From NCBI RefSeq assembly GCF_004421105.1, contig NZ_CP038033.1:3958641-4022640 (forward strand): a DNA stretch of 64,000 nt, given 5' to 3'. Within the stretch, counting starts at the first letter, position 1; every line of letters starts with the position of its first letter. Under the pieces are notes generated by a model, which was not told the DNA's origin, ran no database searches, and worked only from the letters and a program-made list of their open reading frames with translations. Shown piece after piece: positions 36,784 to 44,363 of the stretch. This stretch comes from Nitrosococcus wardiae. GTDB lineage: Bacteria > Pseudomonadota > Gammaproteobacteria > Nitrosococcales > Nitrosococcaceae. Position numbers and translations under genes: made by a program.

Positions 36784-37357
36784 TTTTTTCCTCTTTTGGT
36801 GAATGAATGTCCCTCACGAAACTGAAGCGGTGGCGATCGAGTGGGTCATAGCCAGACGAAGTTCAGCTACTTGCACTTTCAATGCGCGTTACAACCATTG
36901 CCGCTAGAGCCCCAGAGAGTGCCAGCTTCAATGCCAATAGTAAGGGGCTCGCCTGCATAGTTGAAGATCAAGGGAGGGGTTCCGCTGGCAAGGCCACCTT
37001 ACGGTATTCCTGTATTTTGCTATCGGGTATAAGGTTTTACGGCGCCGCTTGCAAAATCTTTAGGAAAGACTTCCTATGGGCTACTGGTCCTATCAGAATA
37101 GGAAGTAGTGGTGCTCTGGCAGCTGCAAAGAAACCAATCGCCATGGGATATTCTTACCAGCATGGGTTTCTTAGCGGGCAGAGCACACAGAGAGGCGGTC
37201 AAGTGCGTTGAGGAAAGACCCGATAGTTCGAGAGAAACAAGCACCAGGTCTATGCTATGGCGGTTGTAATTGCATGGAATTCGTCAGTGCCGGTGGTTTC
37301 CCTAATACCGGTGCTGGGGTGGTCTAGAGTAAGGGCCAATAAGCCTAGGGGGGATGT
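36784..37357. other. Stretch between lipoprotein and SNase genes; two possible tiny membrane-protein genes
   Basis: No clear gene. On the minus strand two very short frames look membrane-like: 37037-37144 (35 residues, MAIGFFAAARAPLLPILIGP then VAHRKS) and 36863-36958 (31 residues, MQASPLLLALKLALSGALAA). Neither has a good ribosome site, so I do not call them. Tiny single-span proteins are frequent in integron cassettes. Inverted repeats around ACCGGT (37290-37320) are present. Confidence 0.35.
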
Positions 37358-37973
37358 TTAGCTCCCAGCTTCATGGCTGCCTCCCTGCAAGGGCGCATCA
37401 CCATGAATCATTCCCAGGCTAAGACTAAGGAAACTGTAAAAATTCGCCCCCGCTCGCCCTGCGGAAAGCCCTGCACCCCAATTTCCGTTCAGCATTGTTA
37501 CATCACAAGCTAGATAACTCATCGCCTCGGCACAGCTAGCCATCTGCTTGCAATACCGCTTAGGCCCACACTGTGCCGCCGCTTTCTTTATCCTATCCCG
37601 TTTGTTATGCCTCGCCTCTGGAAGCGCTCACAAACCCCTGTGCGCCTCCCTGGCGGCTTTCTCTATGTCCAATAGGGTTCGGTCCCGTAGATAGTCCCTG
37701 TAGACCCAAGCCGCGCCCTGGCGCACCATTTCCCGGTTGACATCCACGCCATTGACAAATACATGACCCACGGTACGCCCATAGCGATCTACAGTCTCCA
37801 CCACTACCCGCGCTTGTTTGCCGAATAGCAAATTAGAGAGAGCCTGCTTTGCCCGGCTGCCATAGGGTTGCCCCTTCTCGGGTGTGTCGATCTCGGCTAG
37901 TCGGACTTTAACTTGCTCTTTGGCGGGGGGCAATAAGGAGGAGAAATAGAAACAAGGCTAGTGCTTTCTTCAT
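37358..37973 (-). pseudogene. SNase-Excalibur-type nuclease gene, internally deleted and with an in-frame TGA
   Basis: ATG 37973 starts a signal peptide (MKKALALFLFLLLIAP), then a frame break near 37925 joins KEQVKVRLAEIDTPEKGQPY, the middle of a thermonuclease domain; the active-site strand seen in the 39.4-kb copy (GRVVGISDGDTLTLL) is deleted. The SNase part continues to AWVYRDYLRDRTLLDIEKAA and AHRGL. There an in-frame TGA replaces the tryptophan expected in GLW, and the frame carries on as ALPEARHNKRDRIKKAAAQC, then GPKRYCKQMASCAEAMSYLA, which matches the 33.6-kb remnant. The DxDxDGxxCE end is not recognisable. Both island copies carry the same lesions. Confidence 0.72.
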
Positions 37974-38058
37974 GGGACCTCATGGCGCGCATCACTGGCA
38001 GCAAAAAAACAGAGCGAGTAACGAGCGGCGCTTTTTGATGTCCGAGTTCATAACGTTT

Positions 38059-38691
38059 TTAGGCATTCTGTTCCCAATACCATGCATTTGCTTCGATTGA
38101 TCTCTTTTTGATGTTTTCAAAGATATTGATAAGAGCTTGGTATAACAATTCGAAATCAAGATCAGGCACCGGATTACCATTGAACGTCGACTCACTGAAA
38201 GTAACAGTACCAGCGGAAATGTCGTGCACAAGCTCACTTCGCACCCTTTCGTACGAAATGGCGGCGATTGTCCCTTTGAAGAGATTCTCCTGTAGCCAAG
38301 ATTCCTGCCTATCAGATAGATTGCCACTAAGCTTGTCACGAACCACTTGCTGGGGTTGCAACTCATTTCCAAATTGATCGATCAGAGGCTCGATTTTGGA
38401 TAAATCGACCTTGAAAGGTTTGGCATTCTGGATCACGAGACGAAGCCGCTTCGGATGCACCAATGAAAATAATAGGTTGCCGCTGTCTTCTTCGAGAATT
38501 CTTGCGTAATTTTTTAATTTCCGACTCGATTGATGGTGTTTCCGGCTTCCGAGAGCCTCAATATAGCAACAGCAAAGCATGAGCGCCTCATCGGGGTGTC
38601 CCTCCTCTCTAAGGCGAGGCAAAAACTTTATTCGAGCCTCAAGGTCATCGAAGTAAGCCTGAATCATGAATGCCTTTGTATTATTGTCCAA
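38059..38691 (-). CDS. HEPN-like cassette protein, unknown function
   Basis: The 210-residue, mostly helical protein starts at TTG 38691 (GGAG 9 bp upstream, just after the attC site). Near residue 155 it contains YERVRSELVHDISAG, an R-x4-H pattern as found in HEPN RNases and their relatives. The N-terminal half (LPRLREEGHPDEALMLCCCY) looks like a helical repeat. It is bounded upstream by an attC-like site (38703-38762), so it sits in the array as a gene cassette. A toxin or RNase role is a guess from the motif only. Confidence 0.65.
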   Translation of the reverse strand: MDNNTKAFMIQAYFDDLEARIKFLPRLREEGHPDEALMLCCCYIEALGSRKHHQSSRKLKNYARILEEDSGNLLFSLVHPKRLRLVIQNAKPFKVDLSKIEPLIDQFGNELQPQQVVRDKLSGNLSDRQESWLQENLFKGTIAAISYERVRSELVHDISAGTVTFSESTFNGNPVPDLDFELLYQALINIFENIKKRSIEANAWYWEQNA

Positions 38692-38702
38692 GTAGGAACT
38701 CC

Positions 38703-38762
38703 GCCTAACGCTACCGATAAGCCGCAGTGCTTTCCGGCGTTGGTTTCATCGGTTTATTAGGT
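38703..38762 (-). repeat. attC-like site 1
   Basis: On the minus strand it ends with GTTAGGC (38709-38703), a perfect GTTRRRY core. ACCGATGAAACC pairs with GGCTTATCGGT leaving single unpaired bases, as extrahelical bases in attC sites, and CCTAA pairs with TTAGG at the outer end. It separates the two HEPN-like genes and the order gene - attC - gene fits integron cassettes. Confidence 0.72.
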
Positions 38763-39284
38763 AAGTTGCGTCTTGATTCGGATGAAGTCATGTTTCAACT
38801 CGATTAGCAATAAGAGGAACGAATTCGCCTCGAACCCATAGAGGCCCTGCCACTCATCCCCACCCTTCTGGACAGGATAGCGATATAGAATGCTAGGAGC
38901 TGGTATTTCCTTTCTGAAGGCGTCTATTTCTGCCTCAGAAAACCCCACGGGAAATTCCCCCTGAAAGGGAATATCCCAGTTGAACGAAGGCTCAGGAAAG
39001 TGTGACCGGTAGTCTGCTGCAAGCTCATGAAGATTGTGGCCTCGGTTCCCAAGATATGTTGAGGGTTCCCGCGCGAGAATAGCTCCCTTTAGAAACAGTT
39101 CGACGGCATGCGCCGCAAGCATTAAGACCACCGCCGCGTTTGACCATTTTCCCGAAGCAGGGTCCTGTACCATCTGCTGGCACATGGCATTGGCCGCTCC
39201 CAGATATGCCTCAGCATATGTAAAGAACCGCTCTGGCGCGGATAAGGACCGAATATCTTCATACGTAATCATGTCCCACGTCAT
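38757..39284 (-). CDS. HEPN-family-like cassette protein, unknown function
   Basis: The 175-residue protein has the helical pair NAAVVLMLAAHAVELFLKGA and GHNLHELAADYRSHF typical of HEPN-like proteins. The catalytic R-x4-6-H is not obvious, so it may be a non-catalytic member. Its first codons overlap the 3' end of the truncated SNase gene (39259-39498). An attC-like site follows its stop, marking it as a cassette inserted in or beside the SNase gene. Confidence 0.62.
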   Translation of the reverse strand: MTWDMITYEDIRSLSAPERFFTYAEAYLGAANAMCQQMVQDPASGKWSNAAVVLMLAAHAVELFLKGAILAREPSTYLGNRGHNLHELAADYRSHFPEPSFNWDIPFQGEFPVGFSEAEIDAFRKEIPAPSILYRYPVQKGGDEWQGLYGFEANSFLLLLIELKHDFIRIKTQLT

Positions 39285-39498
39285 TTGATTGGACTAAACA
39301 ATTCCCATCGAGGAGGCGAGAGTACGGCTGTCCCCCCTCTGGTGTGTCGGCTCCAGATAATCGGACTTTAATCTGCTCTTTTACGGATGTCAGTAGGGTT
39401 AGGGTATCGCCATCGGATATGCCCACCACGCGGCCATGGTAGTCGGCTAGGGCGGTAAGGGGGAGAAATAGACACAAAAACACTATTATTTTTTTCAT
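39259..39498 (-). pseudogene. SNase-like nuclease gene, N-terminal part truncated by a cassette
   Basis: ATG 39498 gives a signal peptide (MKKIIVFLCLFLPLTALA) and the first strands of a thermonuclease: YHGRVVGISDGDTLTLL, with the metal-binding D of SDGDT, and IKVRLSGADTPEGGQPYSR. Homology stops at SR near 39310, and the remaining 18 codons run into the HEPN-like gene. The catalytic Arg/Glu half and the Excalibur end are missing. Confidence 0.72.
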
Positions 39499-39529
39499 GG
39501 TACCTCAGACAAAAGAAAACCCCGCCAGG

Positions 39530-39655
39530 GCAAACCATAGCGGATATAGTAAAAGAGGGTTATCCCGCAAATATTGCTTGTAAACCTAGACAGCTTCGTG
39601 AACTGCTTGGTGCGGACCCGCATGTCGCGGTAGTGTGGGGACTAGGGGTTAAATG
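39530..39655 (-). pseudogene. SNase C-terminal fragment and shared 70-bp segment
   Basis: Reading leftward, VYKQYLRDNPLL is the SNase C-terminal strand-helix (compare VYRDYLRDRTLL in the 37.8-kb copy) with a TAG where tryptophan is expected; it then drifts to LWFALAGFSFV and a stop. The preceding 70 bp (39585-39655) are about 80% identical to 33845-33920, starting TAACCCC(T/C)AGTCCCCACA in both. Confidence 0.5.
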
Positions 39656-39670
39656 CCCCCGCTTACATAG

Positions 39671-39994
39671 CTATGAGCCGAGACGTTGCAATTTGAAGTA
39701 AGCCTTTCCAAGTGGCCTTAACTCCAATTTCGGTGGATTGCCTTTGGGCCAAGGGGCCAAATCAACTTCCAACAACCACTTCCCTATCTGGCTGTGAATA
39801 AGCTCTCTACAAGTTCCGCTCCAAAAGGACTTCTTGCCAACATTTACCTCTATTTCAGCCCCATCTTCCAGCGTGAGCTTCACTGATTGCCAGCCACGCT
39901 CAAAATAGCGGTCTCGATCCTCAATGGACAGCTTTACACCATAGCCAGCGCCTGATTTTTTGTGGCTTCCGTTACTCCACGCTATTACCTGCAT
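39671..39994 (-). CDS. Cassette-encoded hypothetical protein
   Basis: I start at ATG 39994 (AAGGA 7 bp upstream), giving 107 residues that begin MQVIAWSNGSHKKSGAGYGV and contain GKWLLEVDLAPWPKGNPPKL. Similar small soluble proteins are, as I recall, common in integron gene cassettes; no function is known. An upstream TTG (40015) in the same frame is possible. It is preceded by an attC-like site, and ATTTAAC (39657-39651 on the minus strand) just after its stop could start another. Confidence 0.65.
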   Translation of the reverse strand: MQVIAWSNGSHKKSGAGYGVKLSIEDRDRYFERGWQSVKLTLEDGAEIEVNVGKKSFWSGTCRELIHSQIGKWLLEVDLAPWPKGNPPKLELRPLGKAYFKLQRLGS

Positions 39995-40017
39995 AGTTTT
40001 TTCCTTCAGGCTCAATG

Positions 40018-40087
40018 ATGAAACTCAGCCGCAGCTCTGGCGGCGCGAAGCGCCGACATAGACGTTGGCTGGAGTGCGTTGTTATGC
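40018..40087 (-). repeat. attC-like site 2
   Basis: On the minus strand it starts GCATAAC, containing the stop codon of the upstream gene as attC sites often do. CAGCC pairs with GGCTG, and an inner CGGCGC-TTC-GCGCCG hairpin forms the loop. The right-hand core is degenerate (no clean GTTRRRY), which lowers confidence. Confidence 0.5.
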
Positions 40088-40429
40088 ATACTGGTACCAG
40101 GCCAGAAGACGCTCCAAACCATCTTGTGAAAGTATGGTTACCTTAAACGCGTGATGATTGAAGCCCAAAGTCTTTGTGATTAGCTCAAGATTGGAATGCC
40201 TTCCTATTTTTGATGCCGTTGGAGTATATGTGCCGTCCGGCACAACATCAGGCATGTGCTGCGGAATGCAGCTCAGGTACACAGAAACCTTCCTTTCATT
40301 CTCTTCGAGAAGAGCGATCTCGCGACCAGAGCGAAGCCTGAATGCCGATAGCTTGTCTCGCTCGTCGATAAACGATACGAGCGCAGATCCGTCCAGACAT
40401 TCGCGTGCTTTATGTGGATTCCAAGCCAT
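40082..40429 (-). CDS. Cassette-encoded hypothetical protein
   Basis: The 115-residue soluble protein begins MAWNPHKARECLDGSALVSF and contains RSGREIALLEENERKVSVYL. I do not recognise a family. It is bounded by attC-like sites on both sides and oriented like the other cassette genes. The stop TAA lies inside the following attC. Confidence 0.6.
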   Translation of the reverse strand: MAWNPHKARECLDGSALVSFIDERDKLSAFRLRSGREIALLEENERKVSVYLSCIPQHMPDVVPDGTYTPTASKIGRHSNLELITKTLGFNHHAFKVTILSQDGLERLLAWYQYA

Positions 40430-40438
40430 TTATTTTCT

Positions 40439-40552
40439 TTCAACTCCGATGCCTGCTCGGCTCAACCGCCCGCAAAAGCGGCACGCCATGCGCAAGAAAA
40501 AAACCAAGAGCTGACCCAATTTTGCAGATCAGGCTGGAGCCGAATGTTAGAT
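40439..40552 (-). repeat. attC-like site 3
   Basis: On the minus strand it starts ATCTAAC (perfect RYYYAAC) and ends AGTTGAAA. TTCGGCTC pairs with GAGCCGAG, and CCGC-TTTT-GCGG forms an inner hairpin. The length, about 114 bp, is within the attC range. Confidence 0.6.
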
Positions 40553-40561
40553 TGATTCGGC

Positions 40562-40810
40562 CTAGAGGAGATCATCGACTGAAAGATTTAGATGTTTTCC
40601 ATCAATAATTTCCTTGCCAAACTGGATAGCATGGCTCTCCGCATCTTTTCTTTCCTTGAATGCGTTGCTGGCAGAGAACGGCTTCACTAGTGACTCGTCG
40701 CGGCTATCGTGGTGCTTTGTGATCATTACTCTCACCGTCCATTCTCCCGTCTCCCGCAACTGGTATGGAGAAGGAGACAATTCAAATCCTTTGTAGATGG
40801 TAGCAAGCAT
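40562..40810 (-). CDS. Cassette-encoded hypothetical protein
   Basis: The 82-residue protein begins MLATIYKGFELSPSPYQLRE, continues GEWTVRVMITKHHD, and has PFSASNAFKERKDAESHAIQ. Short proteins with a YKGxxIxPxPYQLxxxGEWTV pattern are familiar from integron cassettes of gammaproteobacteria; function unknown. AGGAGGATAC precedes the ATG. attC-like sites flank it on both sides. Confidence 0.68.
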   Translation of the reverse strand: MLATIYKGFELSPSPYQLRETGEWTVRVMITKHHDSRDESLVKPFSASNAFKERKDAESHAIQFGKEIIDGKHLNLSVDDLL

Positions 40811-40823
40811 GTATCCTCCTTCA

Positions 40824-40890
40824 ATCTAACGCCGCGGCTTACCATTCCGCTGCATTCCAGGGTAAGCCGTGATCGAGGCGGCTGTTATGT
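40824..40890 (-). repeat. attC-like site 4 (best example)
   Basis: On the minus strand it starts ACATAAC and ends GTTAGAT (perfect GTTRRRY, 40830-40824). The arms CGGCTTACC / GGTAAGCCG (9 bp, 40835-40843 and 40861-40869) and GCCGC / GCGGC (40831-40835, 40878-40882) are perfect, with unpaired bases between the boxes. Core, stems and position directly upstream of a gene's ribosome site all fit attC. Confidence 0.82.
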
Positions 40891-41385
40891 GCCTCCAGTT
40901 ATTCCGAAAAAATGTCAGTAATATCCTTCGCATGCCCAGTACGAAACAACTATGGCAATAGCTCGGTTTTGAGTTGTTTCGGCATCTTACCAAAAACCTG
41001 TATATTAAGCGCTGCAGAAAGGAGCAGCGCTGCCACTATACCGGCACAGAAAATGCATTTAAGTCTTTGAAAAAATGAAACTTTATGGCTTTAAGGTAGA
41101 AGCTCAGGCCTCACCCACCAGGCTCGTATCTATTCCGTAAGCTGAAGCCCAGGCCAGACACTCTTCCCCCTCTTTCCCGGTGGTGGCATGTGTTCCCGTG
41201 CTTAGATGGGTGAGACTAAAGGCCAGCAACCTAAGTTCTGGAGTAAGAGGAGAGTGTCTCCAAGGTGAGTACCGAGGTACCACAAATCAATAGCAGCTCC
41301 AAGTCTTGCGTAAAGCATGGGGGCACGTCAAAATCTAATCTATTACTAGAATTCTTATTCATTAAATTCTCGGCTTAGAGCACGC
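40891..41385. other. Highly structured non-coding region upstream of the restriction-modification genes
   Basis: About 500 bp with no gene. Strong hairpins: CGAAACAACT / AGTTGTTTCG (40942-40951, 40972-40981) and AGCGCTGC / GCAGCGCT (41008-41015, 41024-41031). Then two interleaved stems: CTCACCCA (41110-41117) with TGGGTGAG (41207-41214), and AGACACTCT (41156-41164) with AGAGTGTCT (41251-41259), a pseudoknot topology. It may be a structured leader or independent RNA; the promoter of the methyltransferase must also lie here. Confidence 0.5.
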
Positions 41386-42603
41386 ATGTCATTGGGACAG
41401 CCTGATTTATTTGAAGTATTTGGCCTTGGCGACTCTCGATCTCGCCCAAGTTATGGAAATTATATTCTAAAGGAGCGATTCTCCCCCTTATTGAAGTGGC
41501 CTGGGGGTAAAACGGCGGAGCTTAGCCTTATATTGCCTCGAATGCCGCAAAGAATTGGTCGTTTTTTCGAGCCATTTGTTGGAGGGGGTGCGGTATTTTT
41601 TTCGCTTTCAAGTAAAGTTCCCGCTTATCTCAACGATTTCTGTACTGATTTAATTGCTTTTTACCGGCAGGTGGCTACTTCAAACGAAGATTTTTATTCG
41701 ATGCTAGAGGCGATTAATCGCTATTGGAAAAATATTGAAGAGGTAACAGTATGTTATTCCGGTGATCTTATCCGTATTTATCTTCAGTATAAACATAACT
41801 ACTTAAATAACCATGACCTTAAAAATCGCCTCGTTGAATTTATTATTCAGAATTCTGAAGAGTTCAACAGCATATTCAGCAATGCATTTAATTATGACAT
41901 ACAGCATCTAATTGGCGAGATTGAGTCAAACCTCTTCAATAAGATGCAGCGCATGAAAAAACTAGAAGCAAAGCAGGGGGAACTATCACAAAAAGACTTA
42001 CAGAGCAATTTAGAGGGTGCAATAAAATCTGCATTTTATATGCATATGCGATACCTATACAATTACCCATGCAAACACAACATTAGCGAAGCAAAGTTTG
42101 CAGCGATTTTCTTCTTTATAAGAGAATACGCTTATGCTGCAATGTTCAGATTTAATAAATCCGGCCAATTTAATGTTCCCTATGGTGGAATTTCCTACAA
42201 CAGAAAAGATATAAAATTAAAAGTAAATCGTTTACGTCAGCGGTCACTTCTAGAAAAGCTAGAGAAAGCTGTTTTCGAAAACATGGATTTCGAGGAGTTT
42301 CTTGAAAAATTTAGACCTAAGAAAGGCGATTTTATTTTTCTAGATCCACCTTACGATACGGACTTCAGCGACTATGACAAAAACATTTTTGATAAAAGTG
42401 ATCAAAAGCGTTTGGCTAATTATTTAATTAATCACTGCCAGGCAAACTTCATGTTAGTTATCAAAGCAACTGATTTTATTATTTCTCTCTATGAAAAGAA
42501 AGATCTTAATATACAAGCCTTTGATAAAAAGTATATGTGGACTATAAAAGAACGCAACATACGCGAGACAAAGCATTTAATGATAACCAATTACAAGCTA
42601 TGA
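41386..42603 (+). CDS. D12-class DNA adenine-N6 methyltransferase (Dam-like)
   Basis: The 405-residue protein has LLKWPGGKTAEL (residues 36-46), the SAM-binding FEPFVGGGAVFF (motif I) and the catalytic DPPY at 320-323 (FIFLDPPYDTDFSDYD), with the D12 arrangement of Dam/DpnM-type enzymes. It is somewhat longer than Dam (278) owing to an insertion of charged helices near residues 100-210. An HNH nuclease gene follows after 18 bp, so this is presumably the protecting enzyme of a type II system. The target site is unknown; GATC is common in this class. The segment is AT-richer than the chromosome. Confidence 0.88.
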   Translation: MSLGQPDLFEVFGLGDSRSRPSYGNYILKERFSPLLKWPGGKTAELSLILPRMPQRIGRFFEPFVGGGAVFFSLSSKVPAYLNDFCTDLIAFYRQVATSNEDFYSMLEAINRYWKNIEEVTVCYSGDLIRIYLQYKHNYLNNHDLKNRLVEFIIQNSEEFNSIFSNAFNYDIQHLIGEIESNLFNKMQRMKKLEAKQGELSQKDLQSNLEGAIKSAFYMHMRYLYNYPCKHNISEAKFAAIFFFIREYAYAAMFRFNKSGQFNVPYGGISYNRKDIKLKVNRLRQRSLLEKLEKAVFENMDFEEFLEKFRPKKGDFIFLDPPYDTDFSDYDKNIFDKSDQKRLANYLINHCQANFMLVIKATDFIISLYEKKDLNIQAFDKKYMWTIKERNIRETKHLMITNYKL

Positions 42604-42621
42604 TAATAGTGTGGATAGACT

Positions 42622-43491
42622 ATGCCAGATCGCTCAGAAAAGGATTTGATCCTACCTGCCCTATGGCTCATGTCTAATTCAGAAAATTACACAACAGACA
42701 CAACAACCCTCATTGAGAGTCTTACTGAGATCCTTAAACCCATAGACAAAGATGCTCGACAACTGAAAAATCGTAAGGATACTCACTTTTCACAGAAAGT
42801 GAGAAACCTGAAATCTCACAATGTACTTGATGGGTTAGCAGTTTACCAGTCTATGGGTGGGGGTAAATCGGGCTTATGGACCATCACTCCCAAAGGCCAA
42901 TGCATTGTTAAAGATAATGTGGAATTGCTTACCTACCTATTCGAAAACGATTTTACTGGGGATGATATAGTCACCGGACTTAAGCAATTTGCTACAGAAG
43001 AGGTGCGCAGGCTACTTAAAATAGTGAATAAAAGAGGCAGTGAGGGCGCTGGAATTACTAACCAAGCTGTTACAGCTAGAGCAAAATCAAATAAAAATAG
43101 CCAAGTCTCGCATCTAAAATTATTTGACGAAAATGTCCTGATTAGGGAAGGTAAAAAGAAAATCACTGAAAGCAGCACTTATGAACGATCAAAACAACTT
43201 CGAGATTATGCCGTAAATTATTACTCGCAAAATGGACATATTAAATGCCAAGTCTGCAGGTTTGATTTCTTAGAAAAATACGGTGAACTTGGTCGGAATT
43301 TCATAGAAATTCATCATAAATATCCTATTTTCATGACTGAGGGTGAAAATCTCCAACAGAAGCTAAGTGAAGCCGTTACAAAAGTTTCTCCCCTCTGCTC
43401 AAACTGCCATCGGATGATCCACAGGAGTCGAAAAAAACTAATTAGTGTTGAAGATTTGAGAAGGAAATTTGAACGAAATAATCAACAGTAG
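42622..43491 (+). CDS. Winged-helix/HNH restriction endonuclease
   Basis: The 289-residue protein has an N-terminal winged-helix domain (about residues 1-100) with a pattern seen in Mrr-N type domains (DARQLKNRKDTHFSQKVRNL then LWTITPKGQ), and a C-terminal HNH nuclease: CQVCRFDF (C209, C212), IEIHHKYPI (H231, H232), LCSNCHRMIHR (C259, C262, H267). It is the expected restriction partner of the adjacent methyltransferase. No controller (C) protein gene is visible. Confidence 0.85.
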   Translation: MPDRSEKDLILPALWLMSNSENYTTDTTTLIESLTEILKPIDKDARQLKNRKDTHFSQKVRNLKSHNVLDGLAVYQSMGGGKSGLWTITPKGQCIVKDNVELLTYLFENDFTGDDIVTGLKQFATEEVRRLLKIVNKRGSEGAGITNQAVTARAKSNKNSQVSHLKLFDENVLIREGKKKITESSTYERSKQLRDYAVNYYSQNGHIKCQVCRFDFLEKYGELGRNFIEIHHKYPIFMTEGENLQQKLSEAVTKVSPLCSNCHRMIHRSRKKLISVEDLRRKFERNNQQ

Positions 43492-43880
43492 AAGAGAAAT
43501 TTTCTCCTAGTGCTAACTTAACTTTACCCTGCCTTTGCACCTATGGAATTTTAACTCAGGAATAACAGCTACATATACATAGCCTCCCCATAACTGACTA
43601 CAGGTATAAGATATACCCCCTACTTAATTTTGCGGATGCAAAAAAATGGCTGCCCATCCGGTTTTGGTGCATGAAGTTGTAGAAATTTAGGGTAGGCGGG
43701 TACTTATATAAATTTTGTGGACATAAAGAATTGGCTACTCGTCCGGTCTAGAATCTGAAACCTCTAGAGATGGAGAACAGGGGATATTTACATAAACCCC
43801 AGCACCATTCATTGTAGTTGAATGCGTTTCACCAAATCTCTACCGATGCTGGCGCGCCACATTTGGGCTTTTTAGGGTAT
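43492..43880. other. Intergenic region with an imperfect direct repeat
   Basis: Two segments, 43621-43662 and 43701-43747, share TACTTA..ATTTTG(C/T)GGA, (A)AATGGCT or AATTGGCT, and TCCGGT (about 75% over 45 bp). They may be operators or ends of a lost insertion sequence. Three of the single-base differences between the two island copies fall here. No gene seen. Confidence 0.45.
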
Positions 43881-44294
43881 CTATATGCCTCCTTTAAACA
43901 TGGCATCAAACGACTGGTAATCGCGATGCCTTTTTAAAGACTGCTCCTTGCCAACAAGCCCTCCATAGTTCGCCAAGGAGGCTAGCAGGTGATTCCCTTC
44001 CTCTGGCGTGATCTCCCCCTTACTGACTGCCTTTAAAATCTCTTGGCCTTTCTCAAGTAATGACTCGCCATTAAACTGAATGGATACCGGCTCTGCCTGG
44101 GGTCTGAGGTTAGGGATTAGTTTATCTAGGCACAACTTTAACGCAGTGGCATCCCCCTCTAAAGCCATCTCTACCGCCTTCTTAATTAAATCCGGCGCAT
44201 GGGGGCGCAACAGCTCCCTAAACTCAGTCCGCTTGTCTTTGGTCCCTTTCGGTCTCCCTGCTGGATTGCCGCTTTTCCCAGGCTTAAAACTCAT
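43881..44294 (-). CDS. DUF5681 domain protein
   Basis: The 137-residue basic protein begins FKPGKSGNPAGRPKGTKDKR, the DUF5681 hallmark, followed by a helical segment (RELLRPHAPDLIKKAVEMAL). The family is common in prophages and islands near packaging or replication genes and may bind DNA; its role is not established. AGGAG lies 8 bp before the ATG. Confidence 0.78.
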   Translation of the reverse strand: MSFKPGKSGNPAGRPKGTKDKRTEFRELLRPHAPDLIKKAVEMALEGDATALKLCLDKLIPNLRPQAEPVSIQFNGESLLEKGQEILKAVSKGEITPEEGNHLLASLANYGGLVGKEQSLKRHRDYQSFDAMFKGGI

Positions 44295-44363
44295 CAGTTG
44301 ATCTCCTTCTGTAAATATCAGTAGACATTAAACTAATTCCTTGGTTTAAACCGCTCGCCAGTT

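Noticed and set aside
36882..37211. A 109-codon open frame on the plus strand opposite the cassette strand
   Set aside because: No ribosome site, composition typical of a shadow frame, and every supported gene in this part of the island reads on the minus strand.
37358..37973. TGA as selenocysteine in the SNase gene
   Set aside because: The position is a conserved tryptophan in the family, the gene has another deletion, and no SECIS-like hairpin was noticed right after the codon.
40891..41385. A retron msr-msd or group II intron RNA
   Set aside because: No reverse transcriptase gene is present within the island, and I could not find a domain V-like hairpin.
42856..42876. A P-loop (GGGKSG) in the HNH protein
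   Set aside because: It lies in a winged-helix domain and lacks the surrounding strand and helix of a Walker A motif.
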